Shown here in pieces: positions 16,247-29,004 of a stretch of 64,000 nucleotides of DNA; the first letter of the stretch is position 1; the number at the start of each line of letters is the position of its first letter. The notes below the pieces were generated by a model. The model ran no database searches, was not told where the DNA came from, and was given only the letters and a program-made list of their open reading frames with translations. The translations under genes were made by a program, and so were the position numbers. Source of the DNA: Qipengyuania polymorpha (lineage in GTDB: Bacteria; Pseudomonadota; Alphaproteobacteria; Sphingomonadales; Sphingomonadaceae); contig NZ_JAIGNK010000004.1 in the NCBI RefSeq assembly GCF_019711435.1, forward strand, positions 1 to 64,000, given 5' to 3'.

Positions 16247-16308
16247 TATCGATAATCAATAAGTCGCGTCGGGCTTATTGTCAAACGATAATATCGAAAA
16301 TCGATAAT
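16247..16308 (-). promoter_or_regulatory. Promoter and palindromic operators of the DUF2975/HTH operon
   Basis: On the minus strand TTGACA (16284-16279) and TATTGA (16261-16256) are spaced by 17 bp, a good sigma-70-type promoter. An exact palindrome TATCGATA (16247-16254) lies just past the -10, and a second TCGATA/ATCGA-containing dyad (about 16285-16308) lies just upstream of the -35. Flanking TATCGAT motifs suggest binding by a dimeric regulator, most simply the operon's own HTH protein. Confidence 0.65.
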
Positions 16309-16382
16309 GCTTCCGTTCGGGTCGTCGGTTTGGCCTCCCGCGCCCTTTGCCCTATAGCGAGGGCAGGGGAGAAACCCGGCCC

Positions 16383-17054
16383 ATGATCTTCGGAAAGCTG
16401 TTCGTCAGGCTCACCCTTTTTTACCTGCTCGTGACCGGCGGGGTCGCTGCGCTTGTCGCGTTCGATCCCGAGCTGGCCGGCTATTTGCCGCTTGGCGGTG
16501 CGCAGACCCTGCTCAGCCAGTCGACCGGCGATCCGCTGACCGGCGTGAGGATTGGCGCGGAAAAGGTCGCCGATCTCGGCGGCTCGGTCCTGTGGCTGTT
16601 TATCGCGGTCACAGGGGCCGTCCTCACGACGCTGCCGCTCACCTGGACCTACATGGCCAGCAGGAGCCGCGCCGAATACGACCAGGCGCTGGTCGAGACG
16701 ATGGTCGTGCTGCCCATCGCCGTGACGGCCATCGTGGTCATGGTGCACAATTCGCTCGCGCTGGCGTTCTCGCTGGCAGGCATTGTCGGCGGGGTGCGGT
16801 TTCGCAACACGCTCAAGAGTACCGGCGATGCGATCTACATCCTGCTCGCGATCGGAATCGGGCTTGCGGCGGGAATCGGCGCGCTGGAGATCGCGCTGGT
16901 GATGACGATCACCTTCAACTACGCCTTCGCCTTCCTGTGGATGGCCGATTACGGCGGCAAGGACGGTACCCACCGCTACCTGCGCTCGCCCGACCAAAAG
17001 CCTGCAGACGACGACGCGGACGACCACGAGCAGTCGGGCGAGGGGAGCGAGTAG
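16383..17054 (+). CDS. DUF4956 family membrane protein
   Basis: 223 residues from the ATG at 16383 (GGAGA upstream). Membrane segments: LFVRLTLFYLLVTGGVAALVAF, VLWLFIAVTGAVLTTLPLTW, ETMVVLPIAVTAIVVMVHNSLALAFSLAG and IYILLAIGIGLAAGIGALEIALVMTITFNYAFAFL. The motif SLALAFSLAGIVGGVRFRNTLKSTGDAIYILLAIGIGLAAG is diagnostic of DUF4956. The C-terminal ~35 residues are acidic and disordered. Family function is unknown. It sits alone, divergent from the DUF2975 operon and convergent with the CotH-like gene. Confidence 0.85.
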   Translation: MIFGKLFVRLTLFYLLVTGGVAALVAFDPELAGYLPLGGAQTLLSQSTGDPLTGVRIGAEKVADLGGSVLWLFIAVTGAVLTTLPLTWTYMASRSRAEYDQALVETMVVLPIAVTAIVVMVHNSLALAFSLAGIVGGVRFRNTLKSTGDAIYILLAIGIGLAAGIGALEIALVMTITFNYAFAFLWMADYGGKDGTHRYLRSPDQKPADDDADDHEQSGEGSE

Positions 17055-17063
17055 CTCGCCGAC

Positions 17064-18089
17064 TTAGCGGCAGCCGGACAGGACCTTGCGCTCAAGCTCG
17101 GCAATGTCCTTGTAGAACCCCTCGAGGTAACCGGTCATGCTGTCGCGCGACCGCGATGATGCGTGCGGCGTGGCCGCGATCTCGCGCTCGAGCTCGCCCC
17201 GGAGGCTGCGCAGCCGATCGGCCTCCGCCGGGACCAGCGCGTTGAAGCGACACAGCCCGCGGTAGACCCGCTGCCTGACCGAACGCGCGCGGATTCCCTC
17301 GTTCGGAACGGCGTAGCTGGCGTTGACCAGCCCGGAACTGTCGAAGTCGTAGGGGATGGGCGTAAGCCCGCTGCGTGCCCCGTTGCTGTCCCCGATGAGC
17401 CGCGAATTGTGACAGCAGCGATCCCCCGGCGGGCCCACCGCCATGGCCCAGTCGGTATTGCCGATAAGGTACTGGAAGAGGGCGTATCGCGCGGCATCCT
17501 GCTGGTCGAGTGCGGCCACGGGGACCTTGACGACATCCACTTCCTTGCGGCCAAGCCTGCGCGCGGCATCGTCGACATCTTCTATAAAGAAGCCGAGGCG
17601 CTCGGCTACCTTCTGGCCATCGTCCATGTAGGTAATTCGAGCAAGGCGGACGCGCAGGCTCTCGGGCGTCACCCGGTTGTATAGCCGGTATGCGGCATAT
17701 TCGCGCAGCACCGCTTGCTCGAACCGGTCGTTGTCGCGACAATGGGTGACCAGCTTGATACGGCTGTTCCTGTAGAACAGCGATTGCGCCTCCGGCTTGT
17801 CGGGGAAAGCGACCCGAAGCGGCGGGAACTGGCAATTCTTCTTCTCCCGCCGGGTCTTCCCCCGCGCGGCAAGCGTGATCGCGTGTACCTCGCCCGCCGC
17901 CTCGAGCCGGGCAGGATGCGGCTCGGTCGAGCGCTCCGCCCGCTTCGCGATCCTATCTATCGGACCGGTGAGGGTCACCTCCAGCGTGGTATCGGACGCA
18001 AAAAGAGGCGTGACTTTTCCTGCGTTCTCCTGTGCAGCCAGCGGCGCTGCAACAGCCGCCGCAGCCAGCACCGGAGCGAGAACCTTCAT
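17064..18089 (-). CDS. Exported protein, possible CotH/HipA-like kinase fold
   Basis: 341 residues with a signal peptide (MKVLAPVLAAAAVAAPLAAQ). The start at 18089 overlaps the upstream phosphatase stop as ATGA, which settles it. Kinase-fold hints: SRIKLVTHCRDNDRFEQAVLREYAAYRLYN (about 109-138), then YLIGNTDWAM (207-216) and IPYDFDSSGLV (245-255), an arrangement like CotH spore-coat kinases and HipA (NxDxx...DFD). Several paired cysteines suggest disulfides in the periplasm. The assignment is tentative: the motifs fit, but the glycine-rich loop is not evident. Coupling to a phosphoesterase is consistent with a phospho-modification pair. Confidence 0.5.
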   Translation of the reverse strand: MKVLAPVLAAAAVAAPLAAQENAGKVTPLFASDTTLEVTLTGPIDRIAKRAERSTEPHPARLEAAGEVHAITLAARGKTRREKKNCQFPPLRVAFPDKPEAQSLFYRNSRIKLVTHCRDNDRFEQAVLREYAAYRLYNRVTPESLRVRLARITYMDDGQKVAERLGFFIEDVDDAARRLGRKEVDVVKVPVAALDQQDAARYALFQYLIGNTDWAMAVGPPGDRCCHNSRLIGDSNGARSGLTPIPYDFDSSGLVNASYAVPNEGIRARSVRQRVYRGLCRFNALVPAEADRLRSLRGELEREIAATPHASSRSRDSMTGYLEGFYKDIAELERKVLSGCR

Positions 18090-19201
18090 GGGAAGCTCTT
18101 GGCGAATAACTGTGCACTCCAACTACCGTCCGCCTCGCGGCGGAACGCGCGCACCTCTTCGCCTTCGATCACCAGATAGCTGGCAGGCCCGCCATAATGC
18201 GCGGAGATCCCGGTATCGATCCGGAGCAGTTTGCCATCGAGGTCGTCGACAATCCCCTCGATCGACGGCGTATGTGCGACCACCAGTCGGCGCGCTCCAT
18301 AGCGCGACAGGACGAGATCGAGCTCCTCGGAACGTCCGGGGCGCGGCACCGCGACTTCGTCAGCTGCTTCGGCCTGCCCTGCCTCTTCGTTCTCTCCGGG
18401 ATTGGTCGCGGGTGCGACCACCGGCTCGCGCATCACATTCCCGCGATACCACAGCGGGCCAAGCGGGTCCTCGAGTATGGTGCGATCGGTGAGCGGGTCC
18501 GCCCCCAGCGCGTAAACGAACCGGCCATTGATCGCTTCGATGGGTTCGCGCGTGAACTCTTCGCTGAGCCCGCCATGGGCAAACAGCGTCTTGCCTAGCT
18601 GGATCACCGCGGGAAGTCCCGCCGCCCAGACGCCGAGCTCGCCTCCGGGGATCCATGCGCGGCGATGTTCGAGCATGCCGAGCGGGGTCTCGGCAATCCA
18701 TTTCGTCTTGATTTCCTTGTCTGTCAGTTCGGCATCGGCCTGCCGGTAGAAGGCGATCAGCTTCTCCTTGTTCGCTTTCCAGACGGCCTCGCGGCGGCTT
18801 TCGGAGCGGCGATTCTCGAAGGCTTCAAATTCTCCCGGATGGACGTAGCGCAGATCGCCGATGGCATTCATCGCTTCGTGATTGCCAAGCAGGACGATGA
18901 CCTTGCCGCCCGCTCCGGCGGCTTCTTCCTGCAAGGCCTGCAGGTGGCGGATGATCTTCAGCGAATCCGGGCCGCGATCGGTGATGTCGCCCATCTGGAC
19001 GAGGGTGGTCTCACCGCCGGCCCAGCTTCCGCCTGCATCGATCAGCCCGGCCTCGCGGGCAATCGCTTCCCAGGCGGAGAAATCGCCGTGCAGGTCACCC
19101 ACGGCCACGATCCGTGCAGGCGGCTCTTCGTGGGCTTGCGCGAAGGCGGGCGCTGCAAGCAGTGCCGTCAGCGTGGCCATCCAGAGCAACAGTCGGTGCA
19201 T
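18086..19201 (-). CDS. Exported Shelph-type serine/threonine protein phosphatase (metallophosphoesterase)
   Basis: 371 residues with a signal peptide (LLLWMATLTALLAAPAFAQA). The PPP-type catalytic motifs are complete: GDLHGD (35-40), GDITDRG (71-77), GNHEA (106-110), and later His in FAHGGLSEEF and VVAHTPSIEG. The layout, with GDITDRGPDSLKII and a C-terminal DTGISAHYGGPASYLVIEG, matches Shewanella-like phosphatases (Shelphs). It needs two metal ions and probably acts in the periplasm. The ATG at 19201 has AGGAGG just upstream, so the longer 19228 start is rejected. Translationally coupled to the kinase-like gene. Confidence 0.9.
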   Translation of the reverse strand: MHRLLLWMATLTALLAAPAFAQAHEEPPARIVAVGDLHGDFSAWEAIAREAGLIDAGGSWAGGETTLVQMGDITDRGPDSLKIIRHLQALQEEAAGAGGKVIVLLGNHEAMNAIGDLRYVHPGEFEAFENRRSESRREAVWKANKEKLIAFYRQADAELTDKEIKTKWIAETPLGMLEHRRAWIPGGELGVWAAGLPAVIQLGKTLFAHGGLSEEFTREPIEAINGRFVYALGADPLTDRTILEDPLGPLWYRGNVMREPVVAPATNPGENEEAGQAEAADEVAVPRPGRSEELDLVLSRYGARRLVVAHTPSIEGIVDDLDGKLLRIDTGISAHYGGPASYLVIEGEEVRAFRREADGSWSAQLFAKSFP

Positions 19202-19307
19202 GCTACCTCCTGTTCGAAAGGGGAACACGATAGCATAATACAGGGCGACGGTGTCAGAATTCCGGCCATCCGGGGGCGGGCCGGGCCATCCGCATGGCCG
19301 GGAGAGA

Positions 19308-19931
19308 TTATCGAGGGGCGGGAGTCGCCATCAGGCCCAGTGGGCGGCCGTCATTGTCCTCGACGAAGCCCATCCATTCCTCGCTGCCGTCCTCATGCGT
19401 ATGGATGCGGTGGGGAGCGGAGACCACCTTTGCGCCGCGTTCCTCCATTTCCCGAAAGACCGCGTGGATATCGCCGACGCGGAAATAGAGGATGCTCTCG
19501 GGTCCGGCCTCGCCTTCGACCAGCATCAGGCGGGTGCCGTTACAGGCAAAGAAGGCCATGTTTCCGGCATCGAACAGCGGTTCGAGACCGAAAACGTCGC
19601 GATACCACTGCCGCGCCGCATCGATATCGCTCACCGTTCGGGCAATCTGCCCGATCGGGCCGAGGGCGTTTTCGCTGCTCATTTCGCTCTGTCCTTCCAT
19701 GGCGCTACCCATTTCCACTCCGCTCCAGCGCCTCAAGTCGGCGCGGCTGTCCATGCCGAGCTTGCCGAGGATGTTGGAGACGTGAAACTTCACCGCATCG
19801 ACGCCGACGCCTTGCCGGGCGGCAATCTGCGGGTTGGTCAGCCCGTGCCGCACGCCATCTGCGACCCGCCATTCGGCAGGCGTGAGTATGTCGGGATGGG
19901 CAGGGCGCCCGCGCTCCTTGCTGGTGCTCAT
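19308..19931 (-). CDS. LuxR-type HTH fused to a VOC (glyoxalase-like) domain
   Basis: 207 residues. Residues about 14-70 are a LuxR/GerE HTH: DILTPAEWRVADGVRHGLTNPQIAARQGVGVDAVKFHVSNILGKLGMDSRADLRRW. After a short linker with a Met-rich stretch, residues about 88-205 form a VOC domain: IGQIARTVSDIDAARQWYRDVFGLEP, NMAFFACNGTRLMLVEGE, SILYFRVGDIHAVFREMEERGAKVVSAPH, EEWMGFVEDNDGRPLGLM. The first HTH half normally follows a receiver or ligand domain, so this one-protein architecture suggests ligand-controlled transcription. No clear ribosome site is seen for the ATG at 19931. The ligand and target are unknown. Confidence 0.8.
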   Translation of the reverse strand: MSTSKERGRPAHPDILTPAEWRVADGVRHGLTNPQIAARQGVGVDAVKFHVSNILGKLGMDSRADLRRWSGVEMGSAMEGQSEMSSENALGPIGQIARTVSDIDAARQWYRDVFGLEPLFDAGNMAFFACNGTRLMLVEGEAGPESILYFRVGDIHAVFREMEERGAKVVSAPHRIHTHEDGSEEWMGFVEDNDGRPLGLMATPAPR

Positions 19932-20248
19932 AAGGCGAGTGTAGCGTGGCTTGCGACGAATTTCCCTACCCGGGGTTTTGCGCAGTTGACCTCGCGCGGG
20001 CGAATTCCTACATGCCCCCTCGACCGCACGCTTCGAGCGAGTCCGATTCATGCGCGGGGATCGGACACAGGATGGAGGCGGCGTTTCCATATCGCGACGC
20101 TTTTCATGAGCTGCAGCTGCCGCCGCTACCGGTGTGCATTCGCTGCGGCCTTTTTGCGTCTCCAGCGATATGGCTCTCACGCGCATGAGAACCCAATTCG
20201 CTCCTGTCCGCGCGGGAGCAAGCACACGAGAAGAGGTAACTACCCCTT
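19932..20248. other. 317-nt intergenic region upstream of rpoB
   Basis: No gene is visible. It carries the candidate rpoB promoter and a GC-rich stretch (about 20119-20155, GCCGC..GCGGC followed by TTTTT) that could act as a weak leader terminator, though the stem is only 5 bp. The left edge also serves the divergent LuxR/VOC gene. Confidence 0.5.
19986..20014 (+). promoter_or_regulatory. Candidate rpoBC promoter
   Basis: TTGACC (19986-19991), a 17-bp spacer and TACATG (20009-20014), upstream of rpoB by about 235 nt. The -35 is good, the -10 is weak. Because rplJL is not upstream, rpoBC needs its own promoter. Confidence 0.4.
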
Positions 20249-24430
<4,182 letters not shown>

Positions 24431-24490
24431 GGGAGCGCAAGTTCCCCACCGCTCTCCGCCCATTAGAATTACCCCTTAGGGAATTAAGTC

Positions 24491-27400
24491 ATGAACGAAC
24501 TGACCAAATTCACCAACCAGCTCGCGAAGCCCGAAACCTTCGACGAGATCCAGATCGGCATCGCCAGCCCCGAGCGCATCCGCTCGTGGTCCTTCGGCGA
24601 AATCAAGAAGCCGGAAACGATCAACTACCGTACGTTCAAACCCGAGCGTGACGGCCTGTTCTGCGCCCGCATCTTCGGTCCGGTGAAGGACTACGAATGC
24701 CTGTGCGGCAAGTACAAGCGCATGAAGTACAAGGGCGTCGTCTGCGAAAAGTGCGGCGTCGAAGTCACCGTGACCAAGGTCCGCCGCGAGCGCATGGGCC
24801 ACATCGAGCTCGCCGCTCCGGTCGCGCACATCTGGTTCCTGAAGTCGCTGCCGAGCCGCATCGGCCTGCTGCTCGACATGCAGCTCAAGCAGCTCGAGCG
24901 CGTGCTCTACTTCGAGGCCTACATCGTCACCGAGCCGGGCCTTACCCCGCTCGAAAAGCACCAGCTGCTGACCGAAGACGAAATGCTCGAAGCGCAGGAC
25001 GAGTATGGCGAAGACGCCTTCTCGGCCGACATCGGCGCGTCCGCGGTCAAGACCATGCTGATGGACCTGGACCTCGAGCAGGAAAAGGAAGACCTGCTGG
25101 AAGAGCTCGCGACCACCAAGTCGAAGCTCAAGCCCGCCAAGATCATCAAGCGCCTCAAGGTCGTCGAAAGCTTCATTGAATCGGGGAACCGCCCCGAGTG
25201 GATGATCCTCGAAGTCGTGCCGGTCATTCCGCCCGAACTGCGCCCGCTCGTCCCGCTGGACGGCGGCCGTTTCGCGACGTCCGACCTCAACGACCTCTAT
25301 CGTCGTGTGATCAACCGTAACAACCGCCTCAAGCGCCTCATGGAGCTGCGCGCGCCGGACATCATCGTCCGCAACGAAAAGCGCATGCTGCAGGAAGCTG
25401 TCGACGCACTGTTCGACAACGGCCGCCGCGGCCGCGTCATCACCGGCGCGAACAAGCGTCCGCTGAAGTCGCTGTCCGATATGCTCAAGGGCAAGCAGGG
25501 CCGCTTCCGTCAGAACCTGCTCGGCAAGCGCGTCGACTATTCGGGCCGTTCGGTCATCGTGACCGGTCCCGAACTCAAGCTGCACCAGTGCGGCCTGCCG
25601 AAGAAGATGGCGCTCGAGCTGTTCAAGCCGTTCATCTACGCCCGCCTCGACGCCAAGGGTCTTTCGATGACCCTCAAGCAGGCGAAGAAGTGGGTCGAGA
25701 AGGAGCGCAAGGAAGTCTGGGACATCCTCGACGAAGTCATTCGCGAGCACCCGGTACTTCTCAACCGCGCACCGACTCTCCACCGTCTCGGCATCCAGGC
25801 CTTCGAGCCTGTGTTGATCGAAGGTAAGGCGATCCAGCTCCACCCGCTGGTCTGCGCCGCCTTCAACGCCGACTTCGACGGTGACCAGATGGCCGTCCAC
25901 GTGCCCTTGAGCCTCGAGGCGCAGCTGGAAGCGCGCGTGTTGATGATGTCGACCAACAACATCCTCTCGCCTGCCAACGGCAAGCCGATCATCGTGCCGT
26001 CGCAGGACATGGTCCTCGGCCTCTACTACCTGTCGATGGAACGCCAGGAGAAGACGCCCGAGTTCATCGAAGGCGACGATGGCGAGAAGCACGAGCAGCT
26101 GCCGATGTTCGCCGACATGGCCGAAGTGCACCAGGCTCTCGAAGTGAAGTCGGTTACGCTGCACTCGAAGATCATGGCGCGCGTCCCGCAGGCCGACGAG
26201 AACGGCAAGGTCGAGATGAAGCGATTCGTCACGACGCCTGGCCGTATGCTCATCGGCGAATGCCTGCCGAAGAACCACAAGGTTCCCTTCGACATCGTCA
26301 ACCGCCTGCTGACGAAAAAGGACATCGCCGACGTGATCGACGAGGTCTATCGTCACACCGGCCAGAAGGACACGGTGCTGTTCGCCGACGCCATCATGGT
26401 GCTGGGCTTCCGCCACGCGTTCAAGGCCGGCATCTCCTTCGGTAAGGATGACATGATCATTCCCGACAGCAAGGCGGGCATGGTCGAAGAGACCAAGGCG
26501 CTGGTTGCCGATTACGAGCAGCAGTACCAGGACGGTCTCATCACCCAGCAGGAAAAGTACAACAAGGTGATCGACGCGTGGAGCCAGTGCGGCGACCGCG
26601 TGGCCGACGCCATGATGGAAGAGATCCGCTCGCAGCCGGTCGACAAGGACGGCAAGGAAGCGCAGATCAACTCGATCTACATGATGTCGCACTCCGGTGC
26701 GCGTGGTAGCCCGGCGCAGATGAAGCAGCTGGCCGGCATGCGCGGCCTGATGGCCAAGCCTTCGGGCGAGATTATCGAGAACCCGATCATCTCGAACTTC
26801 AAGGAAGGCCTTAACGTCCTCGAATACTTCAACTCGACCCACGGTGCCCGTAAGGGTCTCGCGGATACGGCGCTGAAGACGGCGAACTCGGGTTACCTGA
26901 CCCGTCGTCTGGTCGACGTGTCGCAGGACTGCGTCATCGTCGAAGAGGATTGCAAGACCGACAATGCGCTCGAAATGCGCGCCATCGTGCAGGGCGGTAG
27001 CGTTATCGCCTCGCTCGGCGAGCGCATCCTCGGCCGTACGGTTGCCGAAGACATCGTCAACGCTTCGACCGACGAAGTGATCGCCAAGGCCGGAACGCTC
27101 GTCGACGAGCCGATGGTCAAGGTCATCGAGGAAGCCGAAGTGCAGGTCGCCAAGATCCGCAGCCCGCTGGTCTGCGAAGCCAAGCAGGGCGTTTGCGCCA
27201 CCTGCTACGGCCGTGACCTTGCTCGCGGTACGCCGGTCAACATCGGCGAAGCTGTCGGCGTCATCGCCGCACAGTCGATCGGTGAACCCGGCACGCAGCT
27301 GACCATGCGTACCTTCCACATCGGCGGTGCCGCACAGCTCAACGAGACCTCGCATCTCGAAGCCGTGTCGGACGGTAAGGTCGTCTATCGCGACATGCCC

Positions 27401-28816
27401 ACCATCACCGACAAGAAGGGTCGTATCCTGTCGCTCGCCCGCAATGGCGAACTGGCAGTGATCGACGCCGAAGGCCGCGAGCGCGAAATCCACAAGGTGC
27501 CTTACGGTACCGTGCTGATGCACAAGGATGGCGGCAAGGTGAAGGAAGGCGATCGTCTTGCAGAATGGGATCCGTTCTCGCTGCCGATCATCACCGAGCA
27601 GTCGGGTGTGGTCCGTTTCCAGGACCTCGTCGATACGCAGACCATGGAAGAGCGCGTCGACGACGCCACCGGTATCGCCCAGCGCGTCGTTACCGAGCTG
27701 AAGACCACGGGCCGCAAGAAGGAAGACCTTCGTCCGCGCCTCACGCTCTTCAACGATGCCGGCGACGACAGCGAAGCGGCGCGTTACATGCTCGCTCCGG
27801 GCACGGTGCTGTCGGTCGAGGACGGTCAGGAAGTGCAGGCAGGTGACATCCTCGCCCGTGCTTCGCGTGAAGCAGCCAAGACCCGCGACATCACCGGTGG
27901 TCTGCCGCGCGTTGCCGAACTGTTCGAGGCCCGCGTGCCGAAGGACAATGCGATCATCGCCAAGATTTCGGGCAAGATCGAATTCGTCCGCGAATACAAG
28001 GCCAAGCGCAAGATTGCGATCGTTCCCGAGGAAGGTGATGCAGTCGAGTACCTGATCCCGAAGACCAAGATCATCGACGTCCAGGAAGGCGACTTCGTCA
28101 AGAAGGGCGACACGCTGATTTCCGGCTCGCCGAACCCGCACGACATCCTCGATGTCCTCGGGATCGAGGCGCTGGCCGAGTATCTCTGCACGGAAATCCA
28201 GGAAGTCTACCGACTGCAGGGCGTGAAGATCAACGACAAGCACATCGAGGTGATCGTTCGCCAGATGCTGCAGAAGGTCGAGATCACCGACGGTGGCGAC
28301 ACCGTGCTGCTGCCGGGCGAACAGGTCGACCTGGAAGAAATGAACGAGACCAATGCGAAGCTCGCGAAGAACAAGGAGCCTGCCAAGGGCACTCCGATCC
28401 TTCTCGGCATCACCAAGGCCTCGCTCCAGACGCGTTCGTTCATCTCGGCCGCGTCGTTCCAGGAAACCACTCGCGTGCTGACCCAGGCTTCGGTCGAGGG
28501 CAAGAAGGACACGCTGGTCGGCCTCAAGGAAAACGTCATCGTGGGCCGTCTCATCCCGGCCGGTACCGGCGCGGGCATGAACCGCATGCGCGTGACCGCT
28601 TCCAGCCGCGACGCTGCGCTTCGGGCACAGTGGAAGAAGGCGCAGGAAGCGATCATCGCTGCCAACACCGCAGAAGAAGAGCACGAGGCAGAACTCGCCC
28701 AGGGCCCCGAAGCTGCGATCGGCGACGATCCGCTGGCGGCGATGGAAGGTGAAACCCACGGCACCGATGCCGATGCAGGCGAATACCTCAACGAAGACGC
28801 CAAAGACGGCGAATAA
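24491..28816 (+). CDS. rpoC: DNA-directed RNA polymerase subunit beta'
   Basis: 1441 residues. N-terminal zinc site in [24 protein letters not shown], the catalytic Mg loop NADFDGDQM (about 460), the bridge/trigger regions [25 protein letters not shown], and the second zinc site with CVIVEEDC and [19 protein letters not shown]. The C terminus ends in an acidic tail ([20 protein letters not shown]..). Starts 60 nt after rpoB. Followed by a strong terminator, so rpoBC is a two-gene unit at its 3' end. Confidence 0.99.
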   Translation: MNELTKFTNQLAKPETFDEIQIGIASPERIRSWSFGEIKKPETINYRTFKPERDGLFCARIFGPVKDYECLCGKYKRMKYKGVVCEKCGVEVTVTKVRRERMGHIELAAPVAHIWFLKSLPSRIGLLLDMQLKQLERVLYFEAYIVTEPGLTPLEKHQLLTEDEMLEAQDEYGEDAFSADIGASAVKTMLMDLDLEQEKEDLLEELATTKSKLKPAKIIKRLKVVESFIESGNRPEWMILEVVPVIPPELRPLVPLDGGRFATSDLNDLYRRVINRNNRLKRLMELRAPDIIVRNEKRMLQEAVDALFDNGRRGRVITGANKRPLKSLSDMLKGKQGRFRQNLLGKRVDYSGRSVIVTGPELKLHQCGLPKKMALELFKPFIYARLDAKGLSMTLKQAKKWVEKERKEVWDILDEVIREHPVLLNRAPTLHRLGIQAFEPVLIEGKAIQLHPLVCAAFNADFDGDQMAVHVPLSLEAQLEARVLMMSTNNILSPANGKPIIVPSQDMVLGLYYLSMERQEKTPEFIEGDDGEKHEQLPMFADMAEVHQALEVKSVTLHSKIMARVPQADENGKVEMKRFVTTPGRMLIGECLPKNHKVPFDIVNRLLTKKDIADVIDEVYRHTGQKDTVLFADAIMVLGFRHAFKAGISFGKDDMIIPDSKAGMVEETKALVADYEQQYQDGLITQQEKYNKVIDAWSQCGDRVADAMMEEIRSQPVDKDGKEAQINSIYMMSHSGARGSPAQMKQLAGMRGLMAKPSGEIIENPIISNFKEGLNVLEYFNSTHGARKGLADTALKTANSGYLTRRLVDVSQDCVIVEEDCKTDNALEMRAIVQGGSVIASLGERILGRTVAEDIVNASTDEVIAKAGTLVDEPMVKVIEEAEVQVAKIRSPLVCEAKQGVCATCYGRDLARGTPVNIGEAVGVIAAQSIGEPGTQLTMRTFHIGGAAQLNETSHLEAVSDGKVVYRDMPTITDKKGRILSLARNGELAVIDAEGREREIHKVPYGTVLMHKDGGKVKEGDRLAEWDPFSLPIITEQSGVVRFQDLVDTQTMEERVDDATGIAQRVVTELKTTGRKKEDLRPRLTLFNDAGDDSEAARYMLAPGTVLSVEDGQEVQAGDILARASREAAKTRDITGGLPRVAELFEARVPKDNAIIAKISGKIEFVREYKAKRKIAIVPEEGDAVEYLIPKTKIIDVQEGDFVKKGDTLISGSPNPHDILDVLGIEALAEYLCTEIQEVYRLQGVKINDKHIEVIVRQMLQKVEITDGGDTVLLPGEQVDLEEMNETNAKLAKNKEPAKGTPILLGITKASLQTRSFISAASFQETTRVLTQASVEGKKDTLVGLKENVIVGRLIPAGTGAGMNRMRVTASSRDAALRAQWKKAQEAIIAANTAEEEHEAELAQGPEAAIGDDPLAAMEGETHGTDADAGEYLNEDAKDGE

Positions 28817-28842
28817 GCCAGTCCATGGCGACTAACGAATTG

Positions 28843-28873
28843 GCCCCGCCGGAGCGATCCGGCGGGGCTTTTT
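28843..28873 (+). terminator. Rho-independent terminator of rpoBC
   Basis: Perfect 11-bp stem (28843-28853 with 28858-28868), GCGA tetraloop and TTTTT at 28869-28873, 27 nt after the rpoC stop. Confidence 0.93.
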
Positions 28874-29004
28874 CTTGGGCACCGTCAATGAAGCGTGAAT
28901 CCCGCGGAAATTCTAACGCTTGACCATCAACCGGCGAGGTTGCACCATCTTCCCGTAGCCAAGGGAAACCGCGGCTGCGGGGCGCATGCACACGGGGGAC
29001 TGAG

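Noticed and set aside
19932..20248. Leader-peptide attenuator upstream of rpoB
   Set aside because: The GCCGC..GCGGC-TTTTT stem is only 5 bp with a large loop; not enough to claim.
24476..28759. Very long open frame antisense to rpoC
   Set aside because: Same codon-bias shadow as over rpoB; no domain or start signal.
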